This document shows, one piece after another, positions 1 to 7,786 of a DNA stretch of 64,000 nt. Below the pieces are notes generated by a model. The model made no database searches, had not been told where the DNA came from, and was given only the letters and a program-made list of their open reading frames with translations. Source of the stretch: Bacillus ndiopicus (GTDB lineage Bacteria > Bacillota > Bacilli > Bacillales_A > Planococcaceae); the NCBI RefSeq assembly GCF_000612805.1, contig NZ_HG964403.1, forward strand, positions 62,001 to 126,000. Direction: 5' to 3'. The stretch's first letter is position 1, and each line of letters begins with the position of its first letter. The position numbers were made by a program, and so were the translations under genes.

Positions 1-246
1 GCCTCTTTCAGCAAGAACGGCGTATAAACCAATTGCAGAGTGTCCCTTTGAAAGTACAAATCGGTCGCGTTCTGGATCATTTGGCTTGTTTGGGTCAATA
101 TTCATTTCTTTAAAATACAGAACTGTTAATAAATCGATTGCAGATAATGGACCACCAATATGCCCAGCTCCTGCGTGATGTACAACTTTTAATAAATCTT
201 TTCGTGCATTTGTAGCCTTTTCTTGTAATGAGTTAATGAGTGACAT
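1..246 (-). CDS. Transketolase, N-terminal (thiamine-PP binding) subunit, partial
   Basis: This is the first 82 codons of a gene that runs off the left edge of the window. The translation starts MSLINSLQEKATNARKD and contains HHAGAGHIGGPLSAID and LSKGHSAIGLYAVLAERG, the His and Gly motifs of the transketolase pyrophosphate-binding half. The density of motifs near the start resembles the split bacterial transketolases whose N and C halves are separate genes; this is an inference because the 3' part is not visible. The start ATG at 244-246 follows an AAGGAGGAA site at 251-259. It lies 50 bp downstream of the phosphofructokinase-like gene, probably in one operon, with a palindromic operator-like site in the gap. 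The enzyme would move two-carbon ketol units between sugar phosphates in the cytoplasm. Confidence 0.88.
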   Translation of the reverse strand, partial: MSLINSLQEKATNARKDLLKVVHHAGAGHIGGPLSAIDLLTVLYFKEMNIDPNKPNDPERDRFVLSKGHSAIGLYAVLAERG

Positions 247-270
247 AAAATTCCTCCTTGATAATTATGG

Positions 271-285
271 GGTAAGCGCTTAACC
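271..285. promoter_or_regulatory. LacI-family operator-like palindrome before the transketolase gene
   Basis: The sequence GGTAAGCGCTTAACC has a perfect TAAGCGCTTA core. It is nearly the same as the perfect 14-bp palindrome at 1517-1530 in front of the upstream kinase gene. A central CG is typical for LacI/CcpA-type operators. It lies in the 50-bp gap between the kinase and transketolase genes, 11 bp before the ribosome site, so it could act as an internal operator or as an auxiliary site for looping. Confidence 0.6.
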
Positions 286-296
286 ATTCTTGAAAA

Positions 297-1475
297 TTAT
301 AAACTCACCGTCGTTTCAAGGAAATTTTCTTGAATAGGTGAGACATCTCCGTCTAAAAGAGGTGTTAGATAACTTGAAAACATTTCTTTAATCGTATTTG
401 TAGTTTGGTCATACCATTGAATCGGGAAATGCTTTTCGATATCTACTACTTTTTTTAAAGAAACTGTGCCGTAAATCGGAATATAAGTAGTACCTTCTTG
501 TCTAATCAACGTTACCATTACATTGTTATTGCCTTTTTGGACGGCTTCCCAAGCTTTAATTCCTAAAGTATATGCTTCCTCAACATCTATCATAGATAGA
601 CAGCTAGTGCAACATCTTTGCCAAATACTGGTATCTATATAGCGAGTTGAGATTCCGAGATTTTGGTGAATTTGTTGTTTTAGAATATAAGATACACCAC
701 CCAACTTCGGCCTATCGAGCGCATCGAAAAGAAGGTTATCAGAAGCAATTAATGTTTCGTTTTTATCACGAATACCTTCAGCAACAATAAGAAGTGTATG
801 ACAATCATTGTTATTATTTCTTTCAATGCTTTCTAAACACTGCTCCATATGAAATGCAATTTCGGGTATATAAATGAGCTGCTGGCAGTTAGATTGAGAG
901 TTTGCTGCTAGCGAGCAGGCCGCTGCCAACCAGCCAGTATTACGTCCCATTGTTTCTAAAATCGTTACTTTTTTAGGGCGCTCATAGCTATTAATATCGA
1001 ATGTAATATCCCGTGTACAAGAAATTAAAAACTTCGCTGCACTAGCATAACCAGGTGAATGATCAATTAAATTTAAATCATTGTCAATAGATTTAGGGAT
1101 GCCAATTGTATATAAGTCATAATTACTTTTACGAGCATACATACTAATTTGATGTGCAACATGCATTGAGCCATTACCACCAATATAGAAAAAGTAACGA
1201 ACATTTAGAGCTTTGAGTGTTTCAATAATGTGTTTTAAATGTTGTTCACCTACTTTTAAGCGACATGTTCCCAGCAATGCCCCAGGAGTGTATTTAATTT
1301 TATTTAGCTGTTGTTCTGAAAGAGAATCTAGACGCACAAATGTATTGTGGACTAATCCTTGTAATCCACCTTTTGCGCCGTAAATAGGGATATCGACTTT
1401 TTTGCGAATAGCAGTGACAAGCCCAACTAATGAACTGTTAATAACAGCAGTTGGCCCACCTGACTGAACAACCAT
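297..1475 (-). CDS. 6-phosphofructokinase-family sugar-phosphate kinase
   Basis: The 392-residue product (from the first ATG) has the phosphofructokinase signatures: QSGGPTAVIN at the N-terminus, GGNGSMHVA for the phosphoryl-donor loop, PKSIDNDL with the catalytic Asp, PGYASAAK, TMGRNTGWLAAA and a YIPE/VAEG segment. Family enzymes phosphorylate fructose 6-phosphate with ATP or pyrophosphate. The Lys in PKSIDND is found in PPi-dependent and group III enzymes. The usual GGDGS is GGNGS here, so donor and substrate are uncertain. The first ATG has no ribosome site next to it. The only Shine-Dalgarno (1502-1508) lies about 26 nt upstream, and the reading frame stays open through three ATT codons (1488-1496). 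ATG also falls inside the first beta strand, so the true start may be an ATT near 1493. The gene lies between a LacI regulator and a transketolase. Confidence 0.85.
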   Translation of the reverse strand: MVVQSGGPTAVINSSLVGLVTAIRKKVDIPIYGAKGGLQGLVHNTFVRLDSLSEQQLNKIKYTPGALLGTCRLKVGEQHLKHIIETLKALNVRYFFYIGGNGSMHVAHQISMYARKSNYDLYTIGIPKSIDNDLNLIDHSPGYASAAKFLISCTRDITFDINSYERPKKVTILETMGRNTGWLAAACSLAANSQSNCQQLIYIPEIAFHMEQCLESIERNNNNDCHTLLIVAEGIRDKNETLIASDNLLFDALDRPKLGGVSYILKQQIHQNLGISTRYIDTSIWQRCCTSCLSMIDVEEAYTLGIKAWEAVQKGNNNVMVTLIRQEGTTYIPIYGTVSLKKVVDIEKHFPIQWYDQTTNTIKEMFSSYLTPLLDGDVSPIQENFLETTVSL

Positions 1476-1516
1476 AGCAGTTCCAGTAATAATAATACTC
1501 GCCTCCTTAAAATTAA

Positions 1517-1572
1517 GTTAAGCGCTTAACCTAATTTTACGTTATTATAAAATGAATTTTTAGAATTTTCAA
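1517..1572 (-). promoter_or_regulatory. Promoter with overlapping LacI-type operator, kinase-transketolase unit
   Basis: Read on the minus strand, TTGAAA (1567-1572), a 17-nt spacer and TATAAT (1544-1549) form a near-consensus housekeeping promoter. It begins directly after the stop codon of the LacI gene. The perfect 14-bp palindrome GTTAAGCGCTTAAC (1517-1530) covers about +8 to +21, where a bound repressor would block initiation or clearance. The likely ligand is the neighbouring LacI regulator; this is inferred from position and the CG-centred palindrome. CcpA is a less likely alternative. Confidence 0.75.
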
Positions 1573-2574
1573 CTACAAAGTTAAATTTTTTACTGTTTCT
1601 CTTTCAATAATTTCTGTTTTAAGCGTAATTGTTTGATGCGTTGTATCCCCATTAATTGCATTCATAAGAAGTTGGACTGCCTCTGTAGCAATATCTCGCT
1701 GTGGTTGCGCAACTGTTGTTAAAGAAGGCTCAACAATTTGGGCAAAGATACTATTATCAAAACCAATTATTGAAATATCCTCTGGCACACTTAAATTAAG
1801 TGTTTTACATGCTTTAATAGCCCCTGTGGCAATTAAATCATTACATGCAAAAAATGCAGTTGGTTTTGTAGGAAAGTCGTTCATAATTTGTTGTAGGCTT
1901 TTAAAGCCATCTTGAATTGTTGATTCTTTTGCATAATAATGTTCATCCATAGGAATAAGACCATTAGCACGCATCGCATCTGCATAGCCTCGAAAGCGTT
2001 CACGGTTACTCCAAATATTACGCGCAATAATAGCTATGTGCTGATGCCCTCGTTCAATCAAATAAGAAGTTGCACGAAAACCAGCATCATAGTCATTAAT
2101 CGATACAAGATTTAATTTTTCTCCAGGTGCATTTCGAGCAACAAGCACAATAGGGATATTCATGGCTTGTATTTTTTTTATCGCATCAAAATTTTCAAAA
2201 CCTGACGCTAAAATAAATCCATCCACATTTTTTTGCAGTAGCAAAGATACATACATTTCTTCTTTTTCTGTAATATAGTCTGTACTACAAATAACGACAT
2301 TATAGTTAAAGCTACTAGCCATATCCTCAATATACCTAGCTAATTCAGAGAAGAAGGGGTTAGCTAAATCAGGCAATATAAAGCCAATCGTACATGTTTT
2401 TTTGCCCATAAGTGCAGAAGCCATTAGATTAGGCTTATAATCTAACTCTTTTATTACATCATTGACCTTTTTACGTGTTTTATCACCAATTCGTCCTGTG
2501 TTATTAATAACTTTTGATACTGTAGCAATCGAAACATTTGCTGCTTTAGCAACATCATAAATATTTACTTTCAT
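1573..2574 (-). CDS. LacI-family transcriptional regulator
   Basis: The 333-residue product has an N-terminal LacI helix-turn-helix (VNIYDVAKAANVSIATVSKV, residues 2-21) with hinge segment NLMASALMGKKT. A periplasmic-binding-like effector domain follows (IGFILPDLANPFF, FFACNDLIATGAI, ISIIGFDNSIFAQIVEPSLTTV). I chose the second in-frame ATG at 2574 because MKVNIYDVAK is the standard family start and a GAGG sequence lies 9 nt upstream; an ATG at 2589 would add five residues. It is next to the kinase-transketolase genes and divergent from the dehydrogenase-TRAP operon. It most likely represses one or both through the CG-centred palindromes, with a pathway sugar or sugar phosphate as inducer. The effector cannot be read from the sequence. 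Confidence 0.92.
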   Translation of the reverse strand: MKVNIYDVAKAANVSIATVSKVINNTGRIGDKTRKKVNDVIKELDYKPNLMASALMGKKTCTIGFILPDLANPFFSELARYIEDMASSFNYNVVICSTDYITEKEEMYVSLLLQKNVDGFILASGFENFDAIKKIQAMNIPIVLVARNAPGEKLNLVSINDYDAGFRATSYLIERGHQHIAIIARNIWSNRERFRGYADAMRANGLIPMDEHYYAKESTIQDGFKSLQQIMNDFPTKPTAFFACNDLIATGAIKACKTLNLSVPEDISIIGFDNSIFAQIVEPSLTTVAQPQRDIATEAVQLLMNAINGDTTHQTITLKTEIIERETVKNLTL

Positions 2575-2998
2575 ACTGTAAAACCTCATTTCACTTAATA
2601 ATATACTTATATGCTTGGTTGTCTCATCTCGTATTAGTTATAAGGAATTGGTTTGCACAGAAGGCACAGCATTCCAACAAAATAATACTCCAAACAAGAT
2701 ATATATGACGGACGTTAGCTACAAATAAAAGCTTGTTCTAAAAATTGTTCATTGCATTTTTTGATAAATAGTAATGTAGCATACTTAATTTTCAATGTGT
2801 ATTATTTAACCAAATGTTGCAATTAATCCGCTAGATGTTTAATAAATAAAAGTAGTATCTTTTGAGTAAGAATACCATGATTTTATTCTTTAGCAATAGC
2901 TTTAGCAAAAGGATTTATTTGTTATATATAAGATAGAATCTAGGTTCAGAATTTTTGGAAAATGTAGAAAATTGGATTGTTTTAGAGTAAATTTAATA
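2575..2998. other. Divergent intergenic region upstream of lacI-type gene and dehydrogenase operon
   Basis: About 420 bp of AT-rich sequence between the two divergent units. I see no convincing gene here. It should contain the promoter of the LacI-type gene, which I could not place with confidence. The recognisable promoter and operator of the rightward operon start at 2999. Confidence 0.5.
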
Positions 2999-3047
2999 TT
3001 GACTTTTTTAATAAGCACTCCATATAATCGTATGTAAACCTTTACAT
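2999..3047 (+). promoter_or_regulatory. Promoter with overlapping palindromic operator, dehydrogenase-TRAP operon
   Basis: TTGACT (2999-3004), an 18-nt spacer and TATAAT (3023-3028) form a strong promoter. The inverted repeat ATGTAAA-CC-TTTACAT (3032-3047) starts 3 nt after the -10 box, so it covers the transcription start. The repeat resembles a LacI/CcpA operator except that its centre is CC instead of CG. It differs from the TTAAGCGCTTAA sites on the other unit, so a second regulator (CcpA or another protein) may act here. Confidence 0.7.
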
Positions 3048-3070
3048 CGAATATTAAAGGAGTGAAAATG

Positions 3071-4501
3071 ATGAATAAAAAAGAATTTTTAATTATTAAC
3101 GGTGAACAAATTGATACAAAAGAACAAATTGAAGTAATAAATCCAGCAACGAATAAAGTGATTGGTACGGTACCTAAAGGTGGTGGCGAAGAAGCAAAAT
3201 TAGCAGCTGATGCAGCATATGAAGCGCTTAATTCTTGGTCGAAGCTAACTGCTGAAGAACGCTCAAACTTATTGCAAAAATGGTACCAATTAATTGATGA
3301 CAACAAAGAATTAATTGGAAGAATAATGACTGAAGAGCAAGGCAAGCCATTAGCAGAAGCAATCGGTGAAGTAAATTACGCAAATAGCTTTATTTCTTGG
3401 TATGCAGAAGAGGGCAAGCGAGTTTATGGGCATACTGTTCCTTCATCAAGTTTGGTTAAGCGCTTACTCGTTGTGAAACAACCTGTAGGTGTAATCGCTG
3501 CTATCACGCCATGGAACTTCCCAGCGGCGATGATTACACGTAAAGTAGGTCCCGCACTTGCAGCAGGCTGTACAGCGGTTATTAAACCAGCATCGCAAAC
3601 ACCATTTACTGCGATTAAATTAATACAATTAGCACATGAGGCTGGCATTCCAAAAGGTGTATTAAATATTGTCACAGGGAATGCGGGGGCTATTGTAAAA
3701 GAGTGGATGGATGATAGTCGCATTCGTAAAGTAACATTTACTGGTTCTACAGAAATCGGTAAACAGTTAATGGAGCAGGCTGCGAAAACGGTTAAGAAAA
3801 TCTCATTAGAGCTTGGCGGACATGCGCCATTCATTATTACGAAACATGCTAATTTAAAATTAGCGGCTGAGAATTTACTAAAATCAAAATTCCGCAATGC
3901 AGGACAAACCTGTGTATGTGCAAATCGTATCTACGTACATAAAGATGTAGAGGAAGAATTTGCAAATATTTTTGTAGAAGAAGTCAAGAAATTAAAAATC
4001 GGAAATGGTCTTGAAGAAGGAGTTATTATTGGCCCGTTAATCGATAAGCATGCAGTCAATAAAGTGAAAGCGCAATTGCAGGACGCTGTTGATAAAGGTG
4101 CAGTTATTTTAACTGGTGGCAAAGAGTTATCAGATAGCCCTGGTTACTTCTTAGAGCCTACAGTTATTTCGAATGTTTCAGATGAAATGGAATGTATGTA
4201 TGAAGAAACTTTTGGTCCGTTAGCACCGATTACAACATTTGACACAGTAGAAGAAGTACTTGAAAGAGCCAATAATACACCGTTTGGTCTAGCTGCCTAT
4301 GTATTCTCTGAAAAAATTTCTGAGGCTGTACGAATTTCAGAAGGCTTAGAATATGGAATTGTTGGTTTAAATGATGGATTACCATCTGTAGCACAAGCAC
4401 CATTTGGTGGATTTAAAGAAAGTGGTTTAGGTAGAGAAGGCGGTCTTTGGGGTATTGAGGAGTTTTTAGAAGTTAAATATATATCTGTTGGCATTGAATA
4501 A
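3071..4501 (+). CDS. NAD(P)-dependent aldehyde dehydrogenase (succinate-semialdehyde-type)
   Basis: The 476-residue protein is a full-length aldehyde dehydrogenase. It shows ITPWNFPAAMITRK (cofactor-binding Asn region), FTGSTEIGKQL (nucleotide fold), LELGGHAPFI with the general-base Glu, and NAGQTCVCANRIYV with the catalytic Cys. The C-terminal PFGGFKESGLGREGG is typical of the GabD/glycolaldehyde group. It would oxidise an aldehyde to a carboxylic acid in the cytoplasm; the true substrate is not evident. AAAGGAG at 3056-3062 gives 8-nt spacing to ATG 3071; ATG 3068 and GTG 3062 are alternatives. It is the first gene of an operon with two alcohol dehydrogenases, a hydroxy-acid dehydrogenase and a TRAP transporter, so the aldehyde probably comes from one of the alcohol dehydrogenases. 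Confidence 0.9.
   Translation: MNKKEFLIINGEQIDTKEQIEVINPATNKVIGTVPKGGGEEAKLAADAAYEALNSWSKLTAEERSNLLQKWYQLIDDNKELIGRIMTEEQGKPLAEAIGEVNYANSFISWYAEEGKRVYGHTVPSSSLVKRLLVVKQPVGVIAAITPWNFPAAMITRKVGPALAAGCTAVIKPASQTPFTAIKLIQLAHEAGIPKGVLNIVTGNAGAIVKEWMDDSRIRKVTFTGSTEIGKQLMEQAAKTVKKISLELGGHAPFIITKHANLKLAAENLLKSKFRNAGQTCVCANRIYVHKDVEEEFANIFVEEVKKLKIGNGLEEGVIIGPLIDKHAVNKVKAQLQDAVDKGAVILTGGKELSDSPGYFLEPTVISNVSDEMECMYEETFGPLAPITTFDTVEEVLERANNTPFGLAAYVFSEKISEAVRISEGLEYGIVGLNDGLPSVAQAPFGGFKESGLGREGGLWGIEEFLEVKYISVGIE
3454..3468. promoter_or_regulatory. Possible intragenic operator inside the aldehyde dehydrogenase gene
   Basis: GGTTAAGCGCTTACT matches the reverse complement of the 271-285 site at 14 of 15 bases. 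It lies about 420 bp downstream of the operon promoter and could serve as an auxiliary repressor site. The short core AAGCGCTT also occurs by chance inside other genes in the window (about 3222, 9981 and 42246), so this site may be coding coincidence. Confidence 0.3.
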
Positions 4502-4516
4502 GGAGGGGATTCGAGA

Positions 4517-5575
4517 ATGCAAGCACTTTTAAAGATGAAAGGCGGAGTGGGCAATATAGAAGTTGGCACAGTGGAGGAGCCTACATGCCAGGATCATGAG
4601 GTGAAAATTGAAATTGCTTATACAGGTATTTGTGGAACAGATTTGCATATTTATCATGATACATTTAAAAGCTATCCACCCGTTATACTTGGGCATGAAT
4701 GCTCAGGTGTAGTCATTGAAGCAGGAAAAGATGTAAAAAAAATAAAAGTAGGCGACCGAGTAACTGTTCTTGGCTCTACAGAGCGTACTTGCGGTAAATG
4801 TATCCATTGTAAAACAGGCTATTACATGTTTTGTGAAACACGCCGAGGAATGGGACATGGTGTAGATGGGAGCTTTACAAAATATCTTTCCATTAAGGAA
4901 GATGCGGTCTATAAGCTGCCTCAGCATGTATCATTGCAAGAAGGAGCTTTAGCGGAGCCATTAGCCTGTGCTGTACAAGCAATTGAGGAGCTAACAGATA
5001 TTAAAAGTGGCGATGTCGTCTTGTTGTCTGGTCCGGGACCAATTGGTTTAATTTGCATGTCGTTATTGGCCATCAAAGGATGTAAAGTGTTAGTAAGCGG
5101 TACAGATGTTGATTTACAACGTTTAGAAATTGCAAAAGAGCTTGGCGCTTCTCGAATTATTAATGTGCAACAAGAAAATCTAGCGAATATTGTAGCTGAA
5201 GAGACGAAAAATCAAGGTGTTGATATTACAATTGATTGCACCGGGGTTCCAATGGCAATTAGTAGCTGTTTAGAGCAAGTTAAAAAGCGCGGACAGCATA
5301 TTCAAGTGGGGATTGTTGGGAAAGCGTTTAACCTAGATTTTGATCTTATTTTATACAAGCAATTACAAGTATACGGATCATTAGCTCACTCGATGACAAC
5401 TTGGGAAAAAGTGATGAAAATTTTTGATCAAAATAAAATCAATCTAAAGCCAATTATTACACATGTAATGAACTTAAACGATTGGCAAAAAGCATTCCAA
5501 TTATGTGAAGAAAAACAATGTGGCAAGGTGCTTATTCAATACGATGAATTTACAAAATTGGAGGATAAATTGTGA
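4517..5575 (+). CDS. Zinc-dependent medium-chain alcohol dehydrogenase (threonine/polyol dehydrogenase-like)
   Basis: The 352-residue MDR protein has the catalytic-zinc motifs GICGTDLH and GHECSGVV, and four structural-zinc cysteines in CGKCIHCKTGYYMFC. A Rossmann motif (SGPGPIGLICM, about residues 171-181) binds NAD(P). Family members oxidise secondary alcohols such as threonine, sorbitol, xylitol or butanediol. AAGGAGGGG sits 15 bp after the previous stop, with the ATG at 4517. The gene ends in a 4-bp overlap with the next dehydrogenase, which indicates translational coupling. Two different MDR enzymes in one operon suggest a polyol oxidised at two positions, or a C2 epimerisation through a ketone; this is inference. 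Confidence 0.88.
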   Translation: MQALLKMKGGVGNIEVGTVEEPTCQDHEVKIEIAYTGICGTDLHIYHDTFKSYPPVILGHECSGVVIEAGKDVKKIKVGDRVTVLGSTERTCGKCIHCKTGYYMFCETRRGMGHGVDGSFTKYLSIKEDAVYKLPQHVSLQEGALAEPLACAVQAIEELTDIKSGDVVLLSGPGPIGLICMSLLAIKGCKVLVSGTDVDLQRLEIAKELGASRIINVQQENLANIVAEETKNQGVDITIDCTGVPMAISSCLEQVKKRGQHIQVGIVGKAFNLDFDLILYKQLQVYGSLAHSMTTWEKVMKIFDQNKINLKPIITHVMNLNDWQKAFQLCEEKQCGKVLIQYDEFTKLEDKL

Positions 5576-6612
5576 GTATAGTGGATCGAAGTCAAAAGAT
5601 GCAAGTTGCAAGTTTAACTGGGCTTTCACAAGTAGAAGTAGATTATGACACAATACCTAACTTACTGCCAAATGAAGTTTTAGTGAAAGTAGAAGCTGTA
5701 GGAATTTGCGGTTCTGATATCCATTATTATCAGCATGGTCATATTGGCACAAGAACTGTACAATACCCACATATTCAAGGTCATGAATTTGCTGGAACAG
5801 TTGTTGAAATCGGCTCAAAAGTAACAAATTTTACGGTTGGTGATCGTGTGACAGTTGAACCAGGAGTTCCATGTCGTACGTGCGAAAAATGTAGAAATGG
5901 TAAATATAATCTGTGCGATAAAGTTATATTTTTATCTACACCACCACATAAAGGTGCATTGCGTCAATATATTAGTCATCCTGAGGATTTTGTATTCTTG
6001 ATACCAGACGAGTTAACCTTTGAAGAAGCTACGTTAGCAGAACCATTATCAGTAGCTATCCATGCTTTAAGGAGAGCTAATTTACGACCAGGAATGCGAA
6101 TTTTAATTACTGGCATGGGACCAGTTGGCTTAATGTGCGTTTGTGCTGCAAGCTATTATAATGCGAGTGAAATTTTTGTTACGGATATGGTCGAACATAA
6201 ATTACAAGTGGCGACAGAGTTAGGGGCAACAGACACTGTGAAAATTCCATCAGAAGTCATTCCAGAGGATTATTTCGATATTGTAATTGAAACATCTGGC
6301 GCAAAATCTGCTGTTCAAAGTGGTATTCGGGCATTAAAAAAAGGTGGGAAATTCGTCAGCATTGGCTTCCCAAAAGACGCAGAAGTACCTATCGATTTAA
6401 CATTAATGCTACAGCGAGAGTTAGATCTAATAACGGTTTATCGATATGCCAACACTTTCCCGTTAGCCATTAGTATATTAAAAGATTTAAAAGATGTTAT
6501 CGGGGCTGTTATTACATCCACGTTTGAATTAAAGGATATTAGTGAGGCAATGAAAAAGGCAACGGAAACACATTTAGATTCAATTAAAGTCATTGTTTAC
6601 CCAAATAAATAG
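5572..6612 (+). CDS. Zinc-dependent sorbitol/xylitol-type dehydrogenase
   Basis: The 346-residue MDR enzyme carries GICGSDIHYYQHG and GHEFAGTVV for the catalytic zinc and CRTCEKCRNGKYNLC for the structural zinc. The cofactor motif TGMGPVGLMC is followed by an acidic VTDM segment, which favours NAD. The GSDIHYY and EPGVPC motifs are those of sorbitol and xylitol dehydrogenases. The start is GTG at 5572, overlapping the upstream stop by 4 bp (GTGA), with GGAGGA just upstream. It would oxidise a polyol or a sugar acid to the keto compound. It is the third gene of the operon and is probably co-regulated with the TRAP transporter. Confidence 0.88.
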   Translation: MSIVDRSQKMQVASLTGLSQVEVDYDTIPNLLPNEVLVKVEAVGICGSDIHYYQHGHIGTRTVQYPHIQGHEFAGTVVEIGSKVTNFTVGDRVTVEPGVPCRTCEKCRNGKYNLCDKVIFLSTPPHKGALRQYISHPEDFVFLIPDELTFEEATLAEPLSVAIHALRRANLRPGMRILITGMGPVGLMCVCAASYYNASEIFVTDMVEHKLQVATELGATDTVKIPSEVIPEDYFDIVIETSGAKSAVQSGIRALKKGGKFVSIGFPKDAEVPIDLTLMLQRELDLITVYRYANTFPLAISILKDLKDVIGAVITSTFELKDISEAMKKATETHLDSIKVIVYPNK

Positions 6613-6629
6613 AAGGAGGCTACAAGCGG

Positions 6630-7688
6630 ATGAAAACATACCGAATTGCGACAATCCCTGGTGATGGTATTGGAAAAGAAGTTGTACCAGAAGCGATGCG
6701 TGTATTAGATACACTAGCTGAACTAGATGGCAGCTTTAAATTTGAATGGGATATTTTACCTTGGAGCTGTGATTATTACTTAGAACACGGTGAGATGATG
6801 CCAGAGAATGGCTTAGAAATATTGAAAAAATATGACCAAATTTTTTTAGGTGCCGTAGGGTTACCAGACATAGTGCCTGATCACATTTCGCTATGGGGAT
6901 TATTAATTAAAATTCGAAGAGGTCTGAAGCAGCAAATTAATATTCGCCCAGCTAAATTATTAGAAGGTTTAGAATCTCCATTAAAAAACCCTGGAGATTT
7001 TGATATTGTCGTTGTCCGTGAAAACTCTGAAGGAGAGTATTCAGATAGCGGTGGTCGCATGCATTCAGGAAGCGATGAAATTGCTATTCAAAATGCAGTA
7101 TTTACACGTAAAGGTACTGAACGAGCTATCGCTTACGCTTGTGAGTTAGCGTCCAAACGATCTAAAAAGATAACGAGCGTTACGAAATCAAATGGCTTAT
7201 CACATAGCATGCCATTTTGGGATGATGTTTTTAATGATGTAGTAACTAACTATGATGAGCTACAACATAATAGTGCACATATCGATGCAATGGCTGCGTA
7301 CATGATTATGAAGCCTTCAGAGTACGATGTGGTCGTAGCATCCAACTTATTTGGTGATATTTTAACCGACATTGGTGGGGCAATTATGGGAAGTATCGGC
7401 ATTGCACCAGCAGCGAATTTAAATGTAGAAAGAGAATATCCATCTATGTTTGAGCCAGTACATGGTTCTGCACCGGATATTGCTGGTTTAGGCATCGCAA
7501 ATCCATTAGGGCAAATTTGGACAGGCAAATTAATGTTAGACTTTCTCGGATATGAAGAATTAGGTGAAAAGCTTCTAGCAGCTATTGAATATACATTAAA
7601 ATCTAATATTAAAACAAAAGATTTGAAGGGCTCTGCAACAACGATAGAAGTGACAGATGCTTTAATCGCTTACTTAAAGCAATCTTAA
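6630..7688 (+). CDS. Tartrate dehydrogenase / D-malate dehydrogenase (decarboxylating) family
   Basis: The 352-residue product belongs to the isocitrate/isopropylmalate dehydrogenase superfamily. It has the start YRIATIPGDGIGKEVV, the substrate-binding VVRENSEGEYSD, the metal-binding SNLFGDILTDIGGAI and the NAD loop EPVHGSAPDIAG. The residues LGAVGLPDIVPDHISLWG match the tartrate/D-malate group (TtuC/DmlA) better than LeuB. These enzymes oxidise 2-hydroxy acids, often with decarboxylation, using NAD and Mn2+ or Mg2+. An AGAAGGAGG site precedes the ATG at 6630. In this operon it would process a hydroxy acid made by the aldehyde dehydrogenase; this is inferred. Confidence 0.9.
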   Translation: MKTYRIATIPGDGIGKEVVPEAMRVLDTLAELDGSFKFEWDILPWSCDYYLEHGEMMPENGLEILKKYDQIFLGAVGLPDIVPDHISLWGLLIKIRRGLKQQINIRPAKLLEGLESPLKNPGDFDIVVVRENSEGEYSDSGGRMHSGSDEIAIQNAVFTRKGTERAIAYACELASKRSKKITSVTKSNGLSHSMPFWDDVFNDVVTNYDELQHNSAHIDAMAAYMIMKPSEYDVVVASNLFGDILTDIGGAIMGSIGIAPAANLNVEREYPSMFEPVHGSAPDIAGLGIANPLGQIWTGKLMLDFLGYEELGEKLLAAIEYTLKSNIKTKDLKGSATTIEVTDALIAYLKQS

Positions 7689-7786
7689 CTTGAAGAAAAA
7701 AACAGAAATAATAACGAAAATAAAAAACGTACTAGGATGTTCAGACAAAATAAAAAATATCAAAACAGATTTTGGAGGGTTATAGT

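Noticed and set aside
2902..3345. 147-codon reading frame on the minus strand
   Set aside because: It overlaps the promoter and the first part of the aldehyde dehydrogenase gene, has no ribosome site and shows no family features; it is an antisense shadow.
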